64,000 nucleotides of DNA from Pedobacter frigidisoli (GTDB taxonomy: Bacteria > Bacteroidota > Bacteroidia > Sphingobacteriales > Sphingobacteriaceae): contig NZ_SJSN01000011.1 in the NCBI RefSeq assembly GCF_004331675.1, forward strand, positions 1 through 64,000, given 5' to 3'. The notes beneath the pieces were generated by a model. It made no database searches, was not told the DNA's origin, and saw only the letters and a program-made list of their open reading frames with translations. Position numbers and translations under genes: made by a program. Positions within the stretch are counted from its first letter, which is position 1. The number at the start of each line of letters is the position of its first letter. This document shows, piece after piece, positions 35,486-45,063 of this stretch.

Positions 35486-37186
35486 CTAGATGTTCTTCTT
35501 CTTTAATTCTTTTACTGCATAGTCGCATGCACGGGCTGTTAATGCCATAAATGTTAACGATGGGTTTTGGCAAGCGATTGATGGCATACAAGATCCATCA
35601 GTTACAAAAACATTACTCACCTCGTGCATCTGGTTCCATTTATTAAGGACAGAAGTTTTGGGATCGTTACCCATTCTTGCTGTTCCTTGCTCGTGGATGG
35701 CCATACCCGGATAGCAGCCATTATCAAACGTTTTGATATTTTTCAAGCCAGCAGCCTCTAACATTTCAGCCGCATCATTCATCATATCAACACGCATTTT
35801 TTTCTCATTCTCCTTGTATTCACAATCAATTGCCAATACCGGTTGACCCCATTTGTCTTTTTTGGTTTTATCGATGTAAACCCTGTTTTCGTAGTAAGGC
35901 AACATTTCTCCAAAACCACCTAAGCCCATGCTCCACTTACCTGGTTTGGTCATTTTTTCTTTTAAACCAGCTCCAAATGAAAGTTCGGCTACATCACTCT
36001 GCCAGTTGCTTCTGCTAGCGCTGCCCTGATAACCAAATCCGCGGAGATAATCGCGTTTATCATTATTAATATTTTGATAACGAGGGATATATATTCCGTT
36101 TGCACGACGACCATAAGTATATTTATCCTCAAATCCCTCTGCTTCTCCATTTGCTCCACAACGGAAATGATGATCCATTAGGTTATGACCTAATTGACCA
36201 CTTCCATTACCTAATCCGTTTGGATGAGCTTCTGAAGTTGAATTTAACAAAACGAAAGTTGAACCTAGAGTTGAACCGTTTACGAAAACAATCTTGGCGT
36301 AAAACTCCATTTCTTTGTTTGTTTCTGCATCAATTACCATCACACCTTTTGCTTTTTTGGTGTCTTTATCGTAGATGATATGATTTACGATAGAGTATGG
36401 CCTAACCGTTAACCTCTTGGTTGCCATTGCAGCAGGTAGGGTAGAAGATTGTGTACTGAAATAAGCACCAAAAGGACAGCCTCTGCTGCACAAATTTCTA
36501 TATTGGCAATTGCCGCGGCCTTTATGTGGAACAGTAAGATTGGCCACACGACCAATCATCATGATGCGTTCTCTTTTGTAATGTTCTTCAATCCGTTTCT
36601 TAACCGATTTTTCAACAATGTTCATGTCCATAGGCGGTAAGAATTCTCCATCCGGACAAAGTGGCCAGTTTTCTTTAGATCCGCTGATGCCCGCAAATTT
36701 TTCTGCGTAATCGTACCATGGAGAAAGTTCAGCGTAACGAATTGGCCAATCATTTCCATGACCGTCCTTTTTGTTATCTTCAAAGTTATGATCGCTAAAA
36801 CGGTAGCTTTGGCGGCCCCACATTAGCGACTTTCCACCCACGTGAAAACCACGATACCAGTCAAAGCGTTTATCTTCGGTATATGGACATTCCAAATCAT
36901 TTACCCACCATTTTTCATTGGCTTCTTGATATGGATAATCTCTTTTTTGAACAGGGTGAGTACGTTTTTGCTCTTCGGTAAGTTTACCAGCATGCTTAAA
37001 CTCCCAAGGGCTTTTCATTGCGGTTTCGTAACCAGTAATGTGCTCAATATTCATTCCTCTCTCGAGCATAAGCACACGCAAGCCTTTTTCTGTTAATTCT
37101 TTCGCAGCCCAGCCACCACTAATTCCCGATCCTATTACAATAGCATCGTAAGTATTTTCTTCTTTTAAATTGGTATTTAAATTCAT
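35486..37186 (-). CDS. GMC-family oxidoreductase, probable glycoside 3-dehydrogenase catalytic subunit
   Basis: A 566-residue FAD enzyme of the glucose-methanol-choline family. The FAD motif GSGISGGWAAKEL is at about residues 18-30, with ERG downstream; the C-terminal block HEQGTARMG and CQNPSLTFMALTAR carries family active-site residues. It has no export signal of its own, whereas the gene immediately upstream encodes a Tat-carrying subunit 3, so the complex is probably exported together. Glucoside 3-dehydrogenases of Sphingobacterium-like bacteria have this two-gene organisation. Substrate remains inferred. Confidence 0.86.
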   Translation of the reverse strand: MNLNTNLKEENTYDAIVIGSGISGGWAAKELTEKGLRVLMLERGMNIEHITGYETAMKSPWEFKHAGKLTEEQKRTHPVQKRDYPYQEANEKWWVNDLECPYTEDKRFDWYRGFHVGGKSLMWGRQSYRFSDHNFEDNKKDGHGNDWPIRYAELSPWYDYAEKFAGISGSKENWPLCPDGEFLPPMDMNIVEKSVKKRIEEHYKRERIMMIGRVANLTVPHKGRGNCQYRNLCSRGCPFGAYFSTQSSTLPAAMATKRLTVRPYSIVNHIIYDKDTKKAKGVMVIDAETNKEMEFYAKIVFVNGSTLGSTFVLLNSTSEAHPNGLGNGSGQLGHNLMDHHFRCGANGEAEGFEDKYTYGRRANGIYIPRYQNINNDKRDYLRGFGYQGSASRSNWQSDVAELSFGAGLKEKMTKPGKWSMGLGGFGEMLPYYENRVYIDKTKKDKWGQPVLAIDCEYKENEKKMRVDMMNDAAEMLEAAGLKNIKTFDNGCYPGMAIHEQGTARMGNDPKTSVLNKWNQMHEVSNVFVTDGSCMPSIACQNPSLTFMALTARACDYAVKELKKKNI

Positions 37187-37210
37187 GATGTTTTGTAGTT
37201 GATTTTGAAA

Positions 37211-37795
37211 TTAGGTTGCCCAAGATTTTTGACCAGGTTTTAACTTGGCATTGCCGTCATATCTTCCTGGAACAAGAACATATTCACGGGCTTTGGTACA
37301 ACCAATTTCTGATGCGTAATAGCCTAATAAAGTTAAATCTCTTGCCGTGGTGAAAAAGTAAACTAAATCTTTATTTTCTTCGGATTTTGTTTCTTTCTGA
37401 GCAATCGCCATCGCTCTTAAATCGATCATTAATTTTGTTCTATCGGCTGGAGTTAATGCCAAATAGTTTTTGCCAAAATCTTTCATTGATTTAGCTTGTA
37501 AGTCTTTGAAACCCTGAGCAAATGAGGTTTGCAAAGTTGCTGGATAGCAATCTTGCATCATCATCGGGATAAACTTACCAAGCCCTGCAGCTTTAGCACC
37601 AGCAGATGATTTGGTGGTTGGAACAATAACATCGGCAAATTCTGCAAAAATCTTTTCATCGCCAACAGCAAATGATACGAAGTTTTTTTCGTTTTCAGGG
37701 AGCGTAAAACTTTCAAATAAAACGCCCATTGTGCTGGCGGATATTGCTCCTCCAAGCAAAAATGCAACGTTTCTCAGTGCTTCTCTTCTGTGCAT
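37211..37795 (-). CDS. Gluconate 2-dehydrogenase subunit 3 family protein (dehydrogenase small subunit)
   Basis: A 194-residue small subunit with a Tat-type N-terminus (HRREALRN plus hydrophobic stretch). The region FAEFADVIVPTTKSSAGAKAAG is typical of the gluconate_2-dh3 family. Such subunits pair with GMC flavoproteins and are needed for their export and activity. The GMC gene follows after 24 bases, so they are surely co-transcribed. The next 267 bases upstream (37796-38062) show no clear promoter. Confidence 0.85.
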   Translation of the reverse strand: MHRREALRNVAFLLGGAISASTMGVLFESFTLPENEKNFVSFAVGDEKIFAEFADVIVPTTKSSAGAKAAGLGKFIPMMMQDCYPATLQTSFAQGFKDLQAKSMKDFGKNYLALTPADRTKLMIDLRAMAIAQKETKSEENKDLVYFFTTARDLTLLGYYASEIGCTKAREYVLVPGRYDGNAKLKPGQKSWAT

Positions 37796-38062
37796 CGTTT
37801 TTTATGATTATTTTGATTTGGTTAATATGCGTTGAATTGTAATATTAGAAAAATTATGGCGTAAAAATCAAATTTGAATGTCTAAAATATGGTCTGCAAT
37901 GCGATTGTTACTACATAGAATTATTCTAAATAAAGTGTTTTTATGCGTCTTAAATACGTTTAAAATTGATTTTTCTTCTTCAAATACTTCGTGTAAAAAG
38001 TACATTTAGTAATAAATAAGTGGCCTGCTCTTAATTGGATAAGAAAGATAAGATTTTTTCTT

Positions 38063-38968
38063 TTAAATAAGTTGATTTTTTACGTAGTTATAACTTTCAG
38101 TGATGCTTTCGAAAGGCTCTTTGGTAATCAGATCTTGTTCAGTAAAAATATAATCTAAACCAGCTGTTTTAGAGGCGGCGAAAATGCTCTTGAAATCAAT
38201 CCTTCCAGATCCAACTTCTGTAAAAATAGCCTTATCTTGTTTATCCATATCCTTAACATGAAACATTTTATAGCGACCAGGGTTTTTCTTAAACATATCA
38301 ACTGGATTTAAGCCTGCATTTACTGCCCAAAAAATATCAAGCTCGAAACCGACAAGTTTGGTATCAGTTTCTGATAATAAAATTTCATAACCTGTGATGC
38401 CTTTGCCTTGATCTTTAAATTCGAAGTTATGGTTATGGTAAGCCAGTTTTAAACCCGACTTTTTACAAAGTTCTGCTACGGTATTAAATCTTGCGGCCAT
38501 TTTTTTATAGTCATCGAAGGTGCCATTTGTCCTGATATCAGTCGGTAGGGCAGGAATTACAAAGTATTTTTGACCAACGCTTGTGGCTACCTCAATGTGG
38601 CTTTTTAAAACCTTATCATCTCCGGTTGAAAGAAATTCTGTTACGTTGTAGTGGCCGCTTGGCGAGGTAAGGTTATTGGCTTTAAGCAAGGCATTGAAAT
38701 CTCTGGCTTCTAATCCCCAAAAGCCTTTCACTTCATATTTTCCTGGATAGCCATAGTAGGTTTCTACCTGATTGTAACCAATTTTGGCAACATGCTCTAT
38801 GGTTGCCTTAACATCGGCGGTTAATTGTTCTCTTAGGGTAAATAATCCAATTCCTATTTTAGAAACTTTGGGAGAATGTGCTAGTGCGGATGTAATGATT
38901 GATGGACTTATAAAAGCGGCAGCGCCTGCTAAACCTGCTTTTTGTAAAAATGATCTTCTGGTTGTCAT
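38063..38968 (-). CDS. Tat-exported sugar isomerase/epimerase-type TIM barrel (copy 3)
   Basis: A 301-residue relative of the tandem copies at 27-29 kb, with a Tat signal (TTRRSFLQK) and the conserved metal-site segments YHNHNFEF, FELDIFW, FHVKDMD and FTEQD. The last segment has Gln where the others have His. It is the first enzyme gene after the receptor, from which a terminator-like hairpin separates it. Role as for the other copies, in periplasmic keto-sugar processing; reaction unknown. Confidence 0.8.
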   Translation of the reverse strand: MTTRRSFLQKAGLAGAAAFISPSIITSALAHSPKVSKIGIGLFTLREQLTADVKATIEHVAKIGYNQVETYYGYPGKYEVKGFWGLEARDFNALLKANNLTSPSGHYNVTEFLSTGDDKVLKSHIEVATSVGQKYFVIPALPTDIRTNGTFDDYKKMAARFNTVAELCKKSGLKLAYHNHNFEFKDQGKGITGYEILLSETDTKLVGFELDIFWAVNAGLNPVDMFKKNPGRYKMFHVKDMDKQDKAIFTEVGSGRIDFKSIFAASKTAGLDYIFTEQDLITKEPFESITESYNYVKNQLI

Positions 38969-38978
38969 GATGGTTGAA

Positions 38979-39008
38979 TTAAAAAGCCGGAGTTTAAACC
39001 CCGGCTTT
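38979..39008 (-). terminator. Terminator after the FecA-type receptor gene
   Basis: An 8-bp stem AAAGCCGG/CCGGCTTT (38983-38990 with 39001-39008), extended by GTTT/AAAC, followed on the minus strand by TTTTT. It may attenuate transcription into the enzyme genes. Confidence 0.75.
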
Positions 39009-39012
39009 ATTG

Positions 39013-41943
39013 TTAAAATGAATAAGCTAATGATCCCCAGAAAGTACGTTGAAGTAAAGTTCTGCCAATCATTAATTGACCTGGAGTAACTGTTGCGAAA
39101 TTCCTGAATTGATCTCCGCGAACATCACCCTCGGTTAACACTTTTGCATCTAACAGGTTGTCTGCCCAAAATCTTATAGATAGTTTCTTTGTGAAGTTAT
39201 AGCCTGCACCAGCTTTCATTACTACATAAGCTGGAAGTTTATAGCTATCACTTGGAGAAGTGAAACGACTGCCAACATAGTTAGCCGCCACATATAAATT
39301 AAAGTTTTTATAATCGTAGTTTGCACCAAGCTCTGTATTTAAAACAGGAACCCTTTCCGTTCTATTGCCCGTAAAGCTGTATGTACGGTCTCCAAATTCT
39401 GCCACTACCGCTGCATTGCCGCTCGTATTAGCTTCATAATCTGTGTATTTAGAATCTTGTAATGTTCCAGTTAAACGCAAGCTTAGTGGTTTAGCTATTT
39501 TATAAGAAACCTCATATTCAGCGCTAAATGTACGGGTAGAACCGAAAGCAACCAATGCCTGTGTGCCAGCTGCAGTTGTAGGCACATTGATGGTTAACGA
39601 TGTGTTTTTGATTGCTGAGTAACTTCCCGAAGCGAAAATTGCCAAGTTGTTTTTAGCATATTTAAAACCAACTTCAGCTAAATAAACTGGGCGTTTCTTA
39701 ATGTTCGCCGAATTGTATGCTGCTGCGTTATAATCTCCAATATTTGGTGCATTATAAGCTTTGGTTATACGAGCAAACATGCTAGAAGTACTGTTTATTT
39801 TATAATTTGCTCCTAATGATGCGGCCCAGTTGGTTAGCGTTTCATCATAAGGTGTATAACCTAAAATTGTAGCCGTTGCAGCCGCAGTTGTGTTTACAGT
39901 TCCATTTGTATTCAGTGCATAATATGGTCTATCGCCTTTAACATTTTGATTATCAATCCTTGCACCAATATCCAAACGCCATTTTTCAGTTAACTTAATC
40001 TCATCAGTGGCATAAAGCGATAAAGTTCTGGTATCGCCAATAAAGGTATTTTTGGTTTGAACAGTTCTTTCTGAAGCAGTTGGCGATTGAAGAATAATGC
40101 TTGGATGTTCCTTAAACTCCGAGAATGAGCGGAAAGCATAACGTAAATCATCACGATTATATTGATGAATTCCACCACCAATGCCTAGGCTATGATTTTT
40201 AATTGTTTTTTTCAAATCGAGGTAATCTACAATTTGAACATCGCTATTGATTTGTCCATTGGCTGAGGAAGTAATTACATAATCACCTGCAACAAATGGA
40301 GCTACTGTACCCCCAGGGTAGTAATAAGGTGTTGCAGCAGTTCTGGCTGTAATTCCGCTTGGTACAGTATAGGTAGAGTTTGTATGCGTATTTTGGTAGC
40401 GGAAATTATTTACAATTTGCCATCCGCCATCTGTTAAATAATTGAATTGGAAACCACCAGATCCTAATTTGGTATGGATACCATCTGTTAAGCTAAAATT
40501 GTGGTTGCCAGTTGCAGGATCGTTATAACTCCACTCTGTTTGTAGTGGAACAACAGACTGCGATGCCATATCGTAATCGCGATAAGTTGTAGGCTTGCCT
40601 GTTCCATCATAAGGATAGTAACTGGTTAACAGAAACTGAACCTTGTCATTCAGATACTTACCATACACACGAATAAAACCTTTGTTGTTTTTGAAATTAA
40701 AAGTCATGTTGCCTTTAATTTGTCCACCTTGGTTGGCTGGTTTAAAACCTTGATCTACAACACCATTATCTGTACGGTAGAAACCACCAATGTTGTATTT
40801 AATTAGATCATTTATTTTTCCACCAGTATTTCCATCAAAGCGATATAGCCCCTGAGAAAAACCAGTAGTAAACTTAACCTGACCGTATTGCTTATCTGCA
40901 CCAACATAACTGATATTGTTTACAACCGCACCAGGCGTGTTCGATTGGATGATAGATGCATTACCACCTCTTACAGCTTCGATATTTTGGATCGTTAAAT
41001 CTGTTTTATAGTATTGATCGATAGATGGATTGGTGTTAAATCCTGTAGGTAAAAGCGGCAAGCCATCTTCTTGAATCCCTAAGAAAATATAACCACCTTG
41101 TTGCGGAAATCCACGCACCCATACATTACCCGGACCATCGCCACCTGTACTTTCAACGGTTAATCCAGGAATGGCTTTAAGTAAATCGGTACTATTTAAT
41201 GGCGCCCGGTTGGTAATGTCTTTATTGCTTACCGATGTTAACGCAACGCTACTTTCCAATTTTTTCTTCGGATTACCACCCGTAACCATTACACTTTCCA
41301 GCTGAAGATTATCTTCAGAAAGGCTTATGGTTAAGTTTTCATCGGCATTGCCAGGAGATAAATTTACTTCTTTTGAAATGAAGCCCACAAATCTGACTAC
41401 TAAAACACGACTATCTACGGTTAAGCCTTTAAGAGAGAAATTTCCATTTACATCGGTTGTGGTACCGATTGTTTTTCCCTTAACGGTGATGGATACTCCA
41501 GGAATTGCTTCACCTTTGCTATCAGTTACTTTTCCTGTAACGGTGCCATCAAAGGCTTTTAAAAGTTCTAAATTGTTATTAGCGGGTATAGAATAGAGCA
41601 GAATTTGATCTTTAACTATCCTATATCCCACGTCATAACGTTTTAGCGAATTCTCAAGAAAGTATTTAAGTTTTTGGTTAACTACATTGATAGAAACTTT
41701 TCTATCAGAATTAATTAATTGCGGACTATAAACAAACTTCACGTTTGCCAGCATTTCCGTTTTTTCTATAATGGTTTTAATATCGGTTTGATCAGCTTTG
41801 ATCGAAATTGGTTTATTCAAGAAATCTTGGGCATCGACATTTTTGGCAAATGCACCACAAGTAAAAATTATTATTGCAAGTATTTGGTAAATCGAAACTC
41901 TCATTGCATATATAGCCAGCGAAATAAGTTGATTTTTTTTCAT
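39013..41943 (-). CDS. FecA-type TonB-dependent receptor with STN domain
   Basis: A 976-residue outer-membrane receptor: signal peptide (about 1-38), STN signalling domain (about 45-120), carboxypeptidase-regulatory-like beta domain (about 130-215), plug (about 225-340) and a long beta-barrel. The STN domain normally contacts FecR to release the cognate sigma factor, and fecR and an ECF sigma gene lie just upstream on the same strand. There is no SusD partner. Ligand may be a glycoside, given the enzyme genes downstream, but siderophore-like ligands use the same architecture. Confidence 0.85.
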   Translation of the reverse strand: MKKNQLISLAIYAMRVSIYQILAIIIFTCGAFAKNVDAQDFLNKPISIKADQTDIKTIIEKTEMLANVKFVYSPQLINSDRKVSINVVNQKLKYFLENSLKRYDVGYRIVKDQILLYSIPANNNLELLKAFDGTVTGKVTDSKGEAIPGVSITVKGKTIGTTTDVNGNFSLKGLTVDSRVLVVRFVGFISKEVNLSPGNADENLTISLSEDNLQLESVMVTGGNPKKKLESSVALTSVSNKDITNRAPLNSTDLLKAIPGLTVESTGGDGPGNVWVRGFPQQGGYIFLGIQEDGLPLLPTGFNTNPSIDQYYKTDLTIQNIEAVRGGNASIIQSNTPGAVVNNISYVGADKQYGQVKFTTGFSQGLYRFDGNTGGKINDLIKYNIGGFYRTDNGVVDQGFKPANQGGQIKGNMTFNFKNNKGFIRVYGKYLNDKVQFLLTSYYPYDGTGKPTTYRDYDMASQSVVPLQTEWSYNDPATGNHNFSLTDGIHTKLGSGGFQFNYLTDGGWQIVNNFRYQNTHTNSTYTVPSGITARTAATPYYYPGGTVAPFVAGDYVITSSANGQINSDVQIVDYLDLKKTIKNHSLGIGGGIHQYNRDDLRYAFRSFSEFKEHPSIILQSPTASERTVQTKNTFIGDTRTLSLYATDEIKLTEKWRLDIGARIDNQNVKGDRPYYALNTNGTVNTTAAATATILGYTPYDETLTNWAASLGANYKINSTSSMFARITKAYNAPNIGDYNAAAYNSANIKKRPVYLAEVGFKYAKNNLAIFASGSYSAIKNTSLTINVPTTAAGTQALVAFGSTRTFSAEYEVSYKIAKPLSLRLTGTLQDSKYTDYEANTSGNAAVVAEFGDRTYSFTGNRTERVPVLNTELGANYDYKNFNLYVAANYVGSRFTSPSDSYKLPAYVVMKAGAGYNFTKKLSIRFWADNLLDAKVLTEGDVRGDQFRNFATVTPGQLMIGRTLLQRTFWGSLAYSF

Positions 41944-42057
41944 AAATTTGGTTATTGTTCATTAAATGATTGGATTTATTGGACATAGAAATACCATGAA
42001 TACATTCTATTGTATTTAACTCGCCGGCAATGCCCCACATTGTCGGCTTTGTTTTTT
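41943..42057 (+). ncRNA. Candidate divergent small RNA opposite the receptor leader
   Basis: On the plus strand a TAAATTTG box (41943-41950, fits TAnnTTTG) is followed about 75 bases later by a strong hairpin (42023-42032 with 42038-42047, one G-U) and the T-rich tail TTTGTTTTTT (42048-42057), a good intrinsic terminator. Both flanking genes run on the minus strand, so no gene needs this terminator. A transcript of about 100 bases antisense to the receptor leader is possible. No good -33 box was found. Confidence 0.4.
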
Positions 42058-42137
42058 AGAAAAATATTATGGAAAATTGAGCCGCGATTACGGGCTGTAA
42101 GAGGTCAGGTTTTTCTTCATAATTTTATATATTTTGG

Positions 42138-43160
42138 TTAGTTGTTATTCGAAACCATAATGCTGGTTCCTTGTATGTAATATTTGCTTGATATTGATCC
42201 ACAGATAAGATCTAGCTGCTCATATAGCCCCTTTTTACTTAAATCTCCTGTAAAGGTGTAAGCTGAAATCTGCTCATTTTGCACTTTTATCTCAATGCCA
42301 TAAGCTTCGGATAAAACACTAAAAATTTCCTTTAAATTCTCCGCCTTAAAGTTGTAGGAGATGTTACTTGGAATATTGTAAGCAACAGCCAGTGGAACAG
42401 GTTTTTCTACCAGCGTTTTCTTTAAGTTATGATTGGCAAACACACCTTTTTGGTTTGGTGTGAGTAAAATAGGCTGAGCATTTTTTTTATCTGACAAAGA
42501 AAAAATAGTTGTCTTCTCATTCTCGTTTACTTGAACCTTGCCCGTTCTCACTGCTACCTGTGCAGGTTGGGCATTTGCACATTCCTTTACGAAGAAACTT
42601 GTTCCTAAAACCCGAATCACCAAGTGTTTATTGTAAACATAAAAGGGCCTCTTAGGATTTTTGCTTACTGAGAAAAATGCGTTTCCGTTTAAAAAAACCT
42701 TTCTTTCATTTGAAGCAAAAACCTGAGGATATGTAATACTTGCATTTGGATTTAATGTGATTTTACTTTCGTCACTCAACGAAATAATCATTGGACGATC
42801 GGTATCGTTGGTTTTCTCAATAAAACTTAGCTCGCTGTTGTCATCAAGAAAAGATTGTTCGGCTCGGTTATAGTTTGTAAGGTATAAACCGCCGATAAAA
42901 AATGCCACAGCTATTGATGCTGCGATAGCCAATTTCGGCCAAAGTTTTTTAATTTTTAGAGCAGATTGAGTGACTGTTTTTTCGCCATTTATTTTAAGCC
43001 AAATGTTGTCTTGCATTTCTTCAAGATCAGTTGAAGAAAGATCTACGAAGTTTTTATGATTTAAGTTATGATACCATTTATCTACCCAAAGCTTTTCTGC
43101 TTCAGTACAATTACCATCTTGATAACGGGCTAGTAAATCGTGAAATGATTTTTGATTCAT
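42138..43160 (-). CDS. FecR-family anti-sigma factor
   Basis: A 340-residue inner-membrane protein with a cytosolic N-terminal part (about 1-80), one membrane segment (about 84-104) and a periplasmic FecR domain (about 125-225) plus a C-terminal DUF4974-like domain (about 265-337) that would contact the STN domain of the receptor. It holds the ECF sigma factor inactive until the receptor binds ligand. It lies between the sigma gene and the receptor gene, all on the same strand, which is the standard order. Confidence 0.92.
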   Translation of the reverse strand: MNQKSFHDLLARYQDGNCTEAEKLWVDKWYHNLNHKNFVDLSSTDLEEMQDNIWLKINGEKTVTQSALKIKKLWPKLAIAASIAVAFFIGGLYLTNYNRAEQSFLDDNSELSFIEKTNDTDRPMIISLSDESKITLNPNASITYPQVFASNERKVFLNGNAFFSVSKNPKRPFYVYNKHLVIRVLGTSFFVKECANAQPAQVAVRTGKVQVNENEKTTIFSLSDKKNAQPILLTPNQKGVFANHNLKKTLVEKPVPLAVAYNIPSNISYNFKAENLKEIFSVLSEAYGIEIKVQNEQISAYTFTGDLSKKGLYEQLDLICGSISSKYYIQGTSIMVSNNN

Positions 43161-43263
43161 AATAAAATATTTGGCTTATAATATACAAGTAACACAACCT
43201 AGGCGAAACCCTAAAGCCTAATTACAATTAATTGAATAAATATGTTAAGTAATTGATTATCAG

Positions 43264-43824
43264 TTAAAAAAATATATAAAAATTTTTAATATATTCTTTT
43301 ATTCTTTTAATTGATCTGGTGATATGGTATTCAACAGCTTTTTCGGAGAGATTGAGTTCAGTTGAAATATCTTTGGTAGATTGATGCTGGTAACGACTTA
43401 ACCTAAAAACCTCTTGCGTTTTTTCGGGTAACGAATTAATTCCTTTTTCTATAATGGAAGATAGATCATGGAGATCGACAAGGTTTGCGGTATCTTGATG
43501 ATCTTCGGAGTAGGTAAGCGTTTGATAGGCCATATATTTATTCTCCATTACCAAACTGCGGATGTGATTAATTACACTCAGCTTTAAGGCACCGAATAAA
43601 TAAGCCTGGAGGTTATTAATCTCCAAAGTCATTCGCTTTTCCCAAAGGGAGATGAAAATATTTTGAACCAATTCCTCCGCAATAATTTTATCACCAGTTT
43701 TTTTATAGGCGGCATAAAGCAGTTCTTTACTATAGGCAAAATAAATTTTTTCGTAAGCCCGCTTGTCGCCTTGTTTTAGGAGATTAAGTAAATCGATAGA
43801 TTTTTCAGGCTCTTGGGGAGTCAT
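43264..43824 (-). CDS. ECF sigma factor (FecI-like, Bacteroidota type)
   Basis: A 186-residue RNA polymerase sigma-70 factor of the ECF group. Sigma region 2 spans about residues 20-95 (with IAEELVQNIFISLWEKR) and region 4 about 125-182 (STKDISTELNLSEKAVEYHITRSIKRIKE, a helix-turn-helix). It is expected to switch on the downstream receptor and sugar genes when released by FecR. It heads the minus-strand block; no TAnnTTTG box was found directly upstream. Confidence 0.93.
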   Translation of the reverse strand: MTPQEPEKSIDLLNLLKQGDKRAYEKIYFAYSKELLYAAYKKTGDKIIAEELVQNIFISLWEKRMTLEINNLQAYLFGALKLSVINHIRSLVMENKYMAYQTLTYSEDHQDTANLVDLHDLSSIIEKGINSLPEKTQEVFRLSRYQHQSTKDISTELNLSEKAVEYHITRSIKRIKEYIKNFYIFF

Positions 43825-43998
43825 TATTTATTTGGTTATGCGGATGAGTAAGGTAAATGTAATGAATTATTTGTTCTTGACTTTGACCCGATAAAAGTTT
43901 TGCTAAAATTTAAGCGTATTTGTACTCAGCATAAAAATTAACGCAACACATTTTTATTGGAGTGAAAATATTTTATATGCCTTTTTACCTCATTTTTT

Positions 43999-44006
43999 TA
44001 CCTTTG
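43999..44006 (+). promoter_or_regulatory. Predicted -7 box of tdh
   Basis: TACCTTTG fits TAnnTTTG and lies 20 bases before the ATG. No good -33 element was found. Confidence 0.4.
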
Positions 44007-44025
44007 CTCAATCTCTAAAGAAATT

Positions 44026-44973
44026 ATGCAGGAAAATATTGTTGTATTGGGCTCAAATGGGCAAATTGGTACCGAATTGGTTACCATGTTACGTAAAATA
44101 TATGGTGATGATCATGTTGTTGCATGCGATATTCGTAGGCCCGATTACGACATTAAAAATTCGGCACCTTTTGAATTTGTTAATGTTCTAGATAAGGAGA
44201 TGATTAACGGCATATTTAAGAAGTATAAACCTACGCAGGTTTATCTTTTAGCCGCATTGTTATCAGCAACTGGAGAGCAAAATCCAAAGTTAGCTTGGGA
44301 TTTAAATATGAATGGTTTGCTAAACGTTTTGGATTTAGCCTTAGAATATAAAACGGCAAAGGTTTACTGGCCAAGTTCTATTGCTGTTTTCGGACCGAAT
44401 TCTCCAAAGGATAATAACTCGCAGTATTGTGTAATGGACCCGAATACGGTTTATGGAATTAGTAAGTTAGCTGGAGAACGTTGGTGCGAGTATTATAATC
44501 AAAAATACGGATTGGATGTACGCAGTATCCGTTACCCTGGATTAATCAGTTGGAAAGCTGCTCCAGGAGGTGGAACAACAGATTATGCTATTCACATTTT
44601 TCACGATGCATTAAAAAAAGGAAGTTATCAAAGTTTCTTAAATGCAGGCACTGAATTGCCCATGATGTATATGGATGATGCCATCCGTGGGACGATAGAA
44701 TTGATGGATGCTCCGGCCGATAAAATTACAGTTCGCAGCAGTTATAATTTTGGCGGCGTAAGCTTTACACCAGAAGTTCTGGCAGCAGAAATCAGGAAAC
44801 ATATTCCAGATTTTACGTTATCTTACACATCCGAAACTGATCCTCGTCAGCAAATTGCAAACAGCTGGCCGCGTTCTATTGATGATAGTACGGCAGCAAA
44901 AGATTGGAACTGGAAACCAGAGTTCGATTTATCGAAACTCACAATTGACATGTTAAATAATTTAAAGAAATAA
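44026..44973 (+). CDS. tdh: L-threonine 3-dehydrogenase, SDR type
   Basis: A 315-residue extended short-chain dehydrogenase that oxidises L-threonine to 2-amino-3-oxobutyrate with NAD, the first step of threonine breakdown to glycine. The cofactor motif is GSNGQIG near the start; the catalytic Tyr and Lys are in YGISKLAGE; IRYPGLISWKAAPGGGTTDYA is distinctive for this enzyme. No 2-amino-3-ketobutyrate CoA ligase gene is adjacent. Its TAA stop is immediately followed by a CCCCT-type repeat. Confidence 0.9.
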   Translation: MQENIVVLGSNGQIGTELVTMLRKIYGDDHVVACDIRRPDYDIKNSAPFEFVNVLDKEMINGIFKKYKPTQVYLLAALLSATGEQNPKLAWDLNMNGLLNVLDLALEYKTAKVYWPSSIAVFGPNSPKDNNSQYCVMDPNTVYGISKLAGERWCEYYNQKYGLDVRSIRYPGLISWKAAPGGGTTDYAIHIFHDALKKGSYQSFLNAGTELPMMYMDDAIRGTIELMDAPADKITVRSSYNFGGVSFTPEVLAAEIRKHIPDFTLSYTSETDPRQQIANSWPRSIDDSTAAKDWNWKPEFDLSKLTIDMLNNLKK

Positions 44974-44974
44974 A

Positions 44975-45046
44975 TCCCCTCCCAGCCTCCCCAAAGGGTA
45001 GGAGGATCATTTTGCGCTCTCTTCCTTTGGAGGGGTTGGGGGAGGA
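44975..45046. repeat. CCCCTCCCAGCCTCCCC-type inverted repeat pair
   Basis: Left arm 44975-44998 and right arm 45024-45046 form an imperfect palindrome between tdh and yebC. It is a relative of the CCCCTAAAGGGG pairs at 10986 and 16283 and starts right at the tdh stop codon. Confidence 0.6.
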
Positions 45047-45063
45047 TACAATTACTACTAAAA

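Noticed and set aside
35232..35591. A 119-codon minus-strand frame bridging the GMC and Gfo/Idh genes
   Set aside because: It overlaps both well-supported genes in another frame and crosses an intergenic repeat.
38063..41943. A SusD partner for the FecA-type receptor
   Set aside because: The flanking genes are fecR and a TIM-barrel enzyme; no SusD-like gene is next to this receptor.
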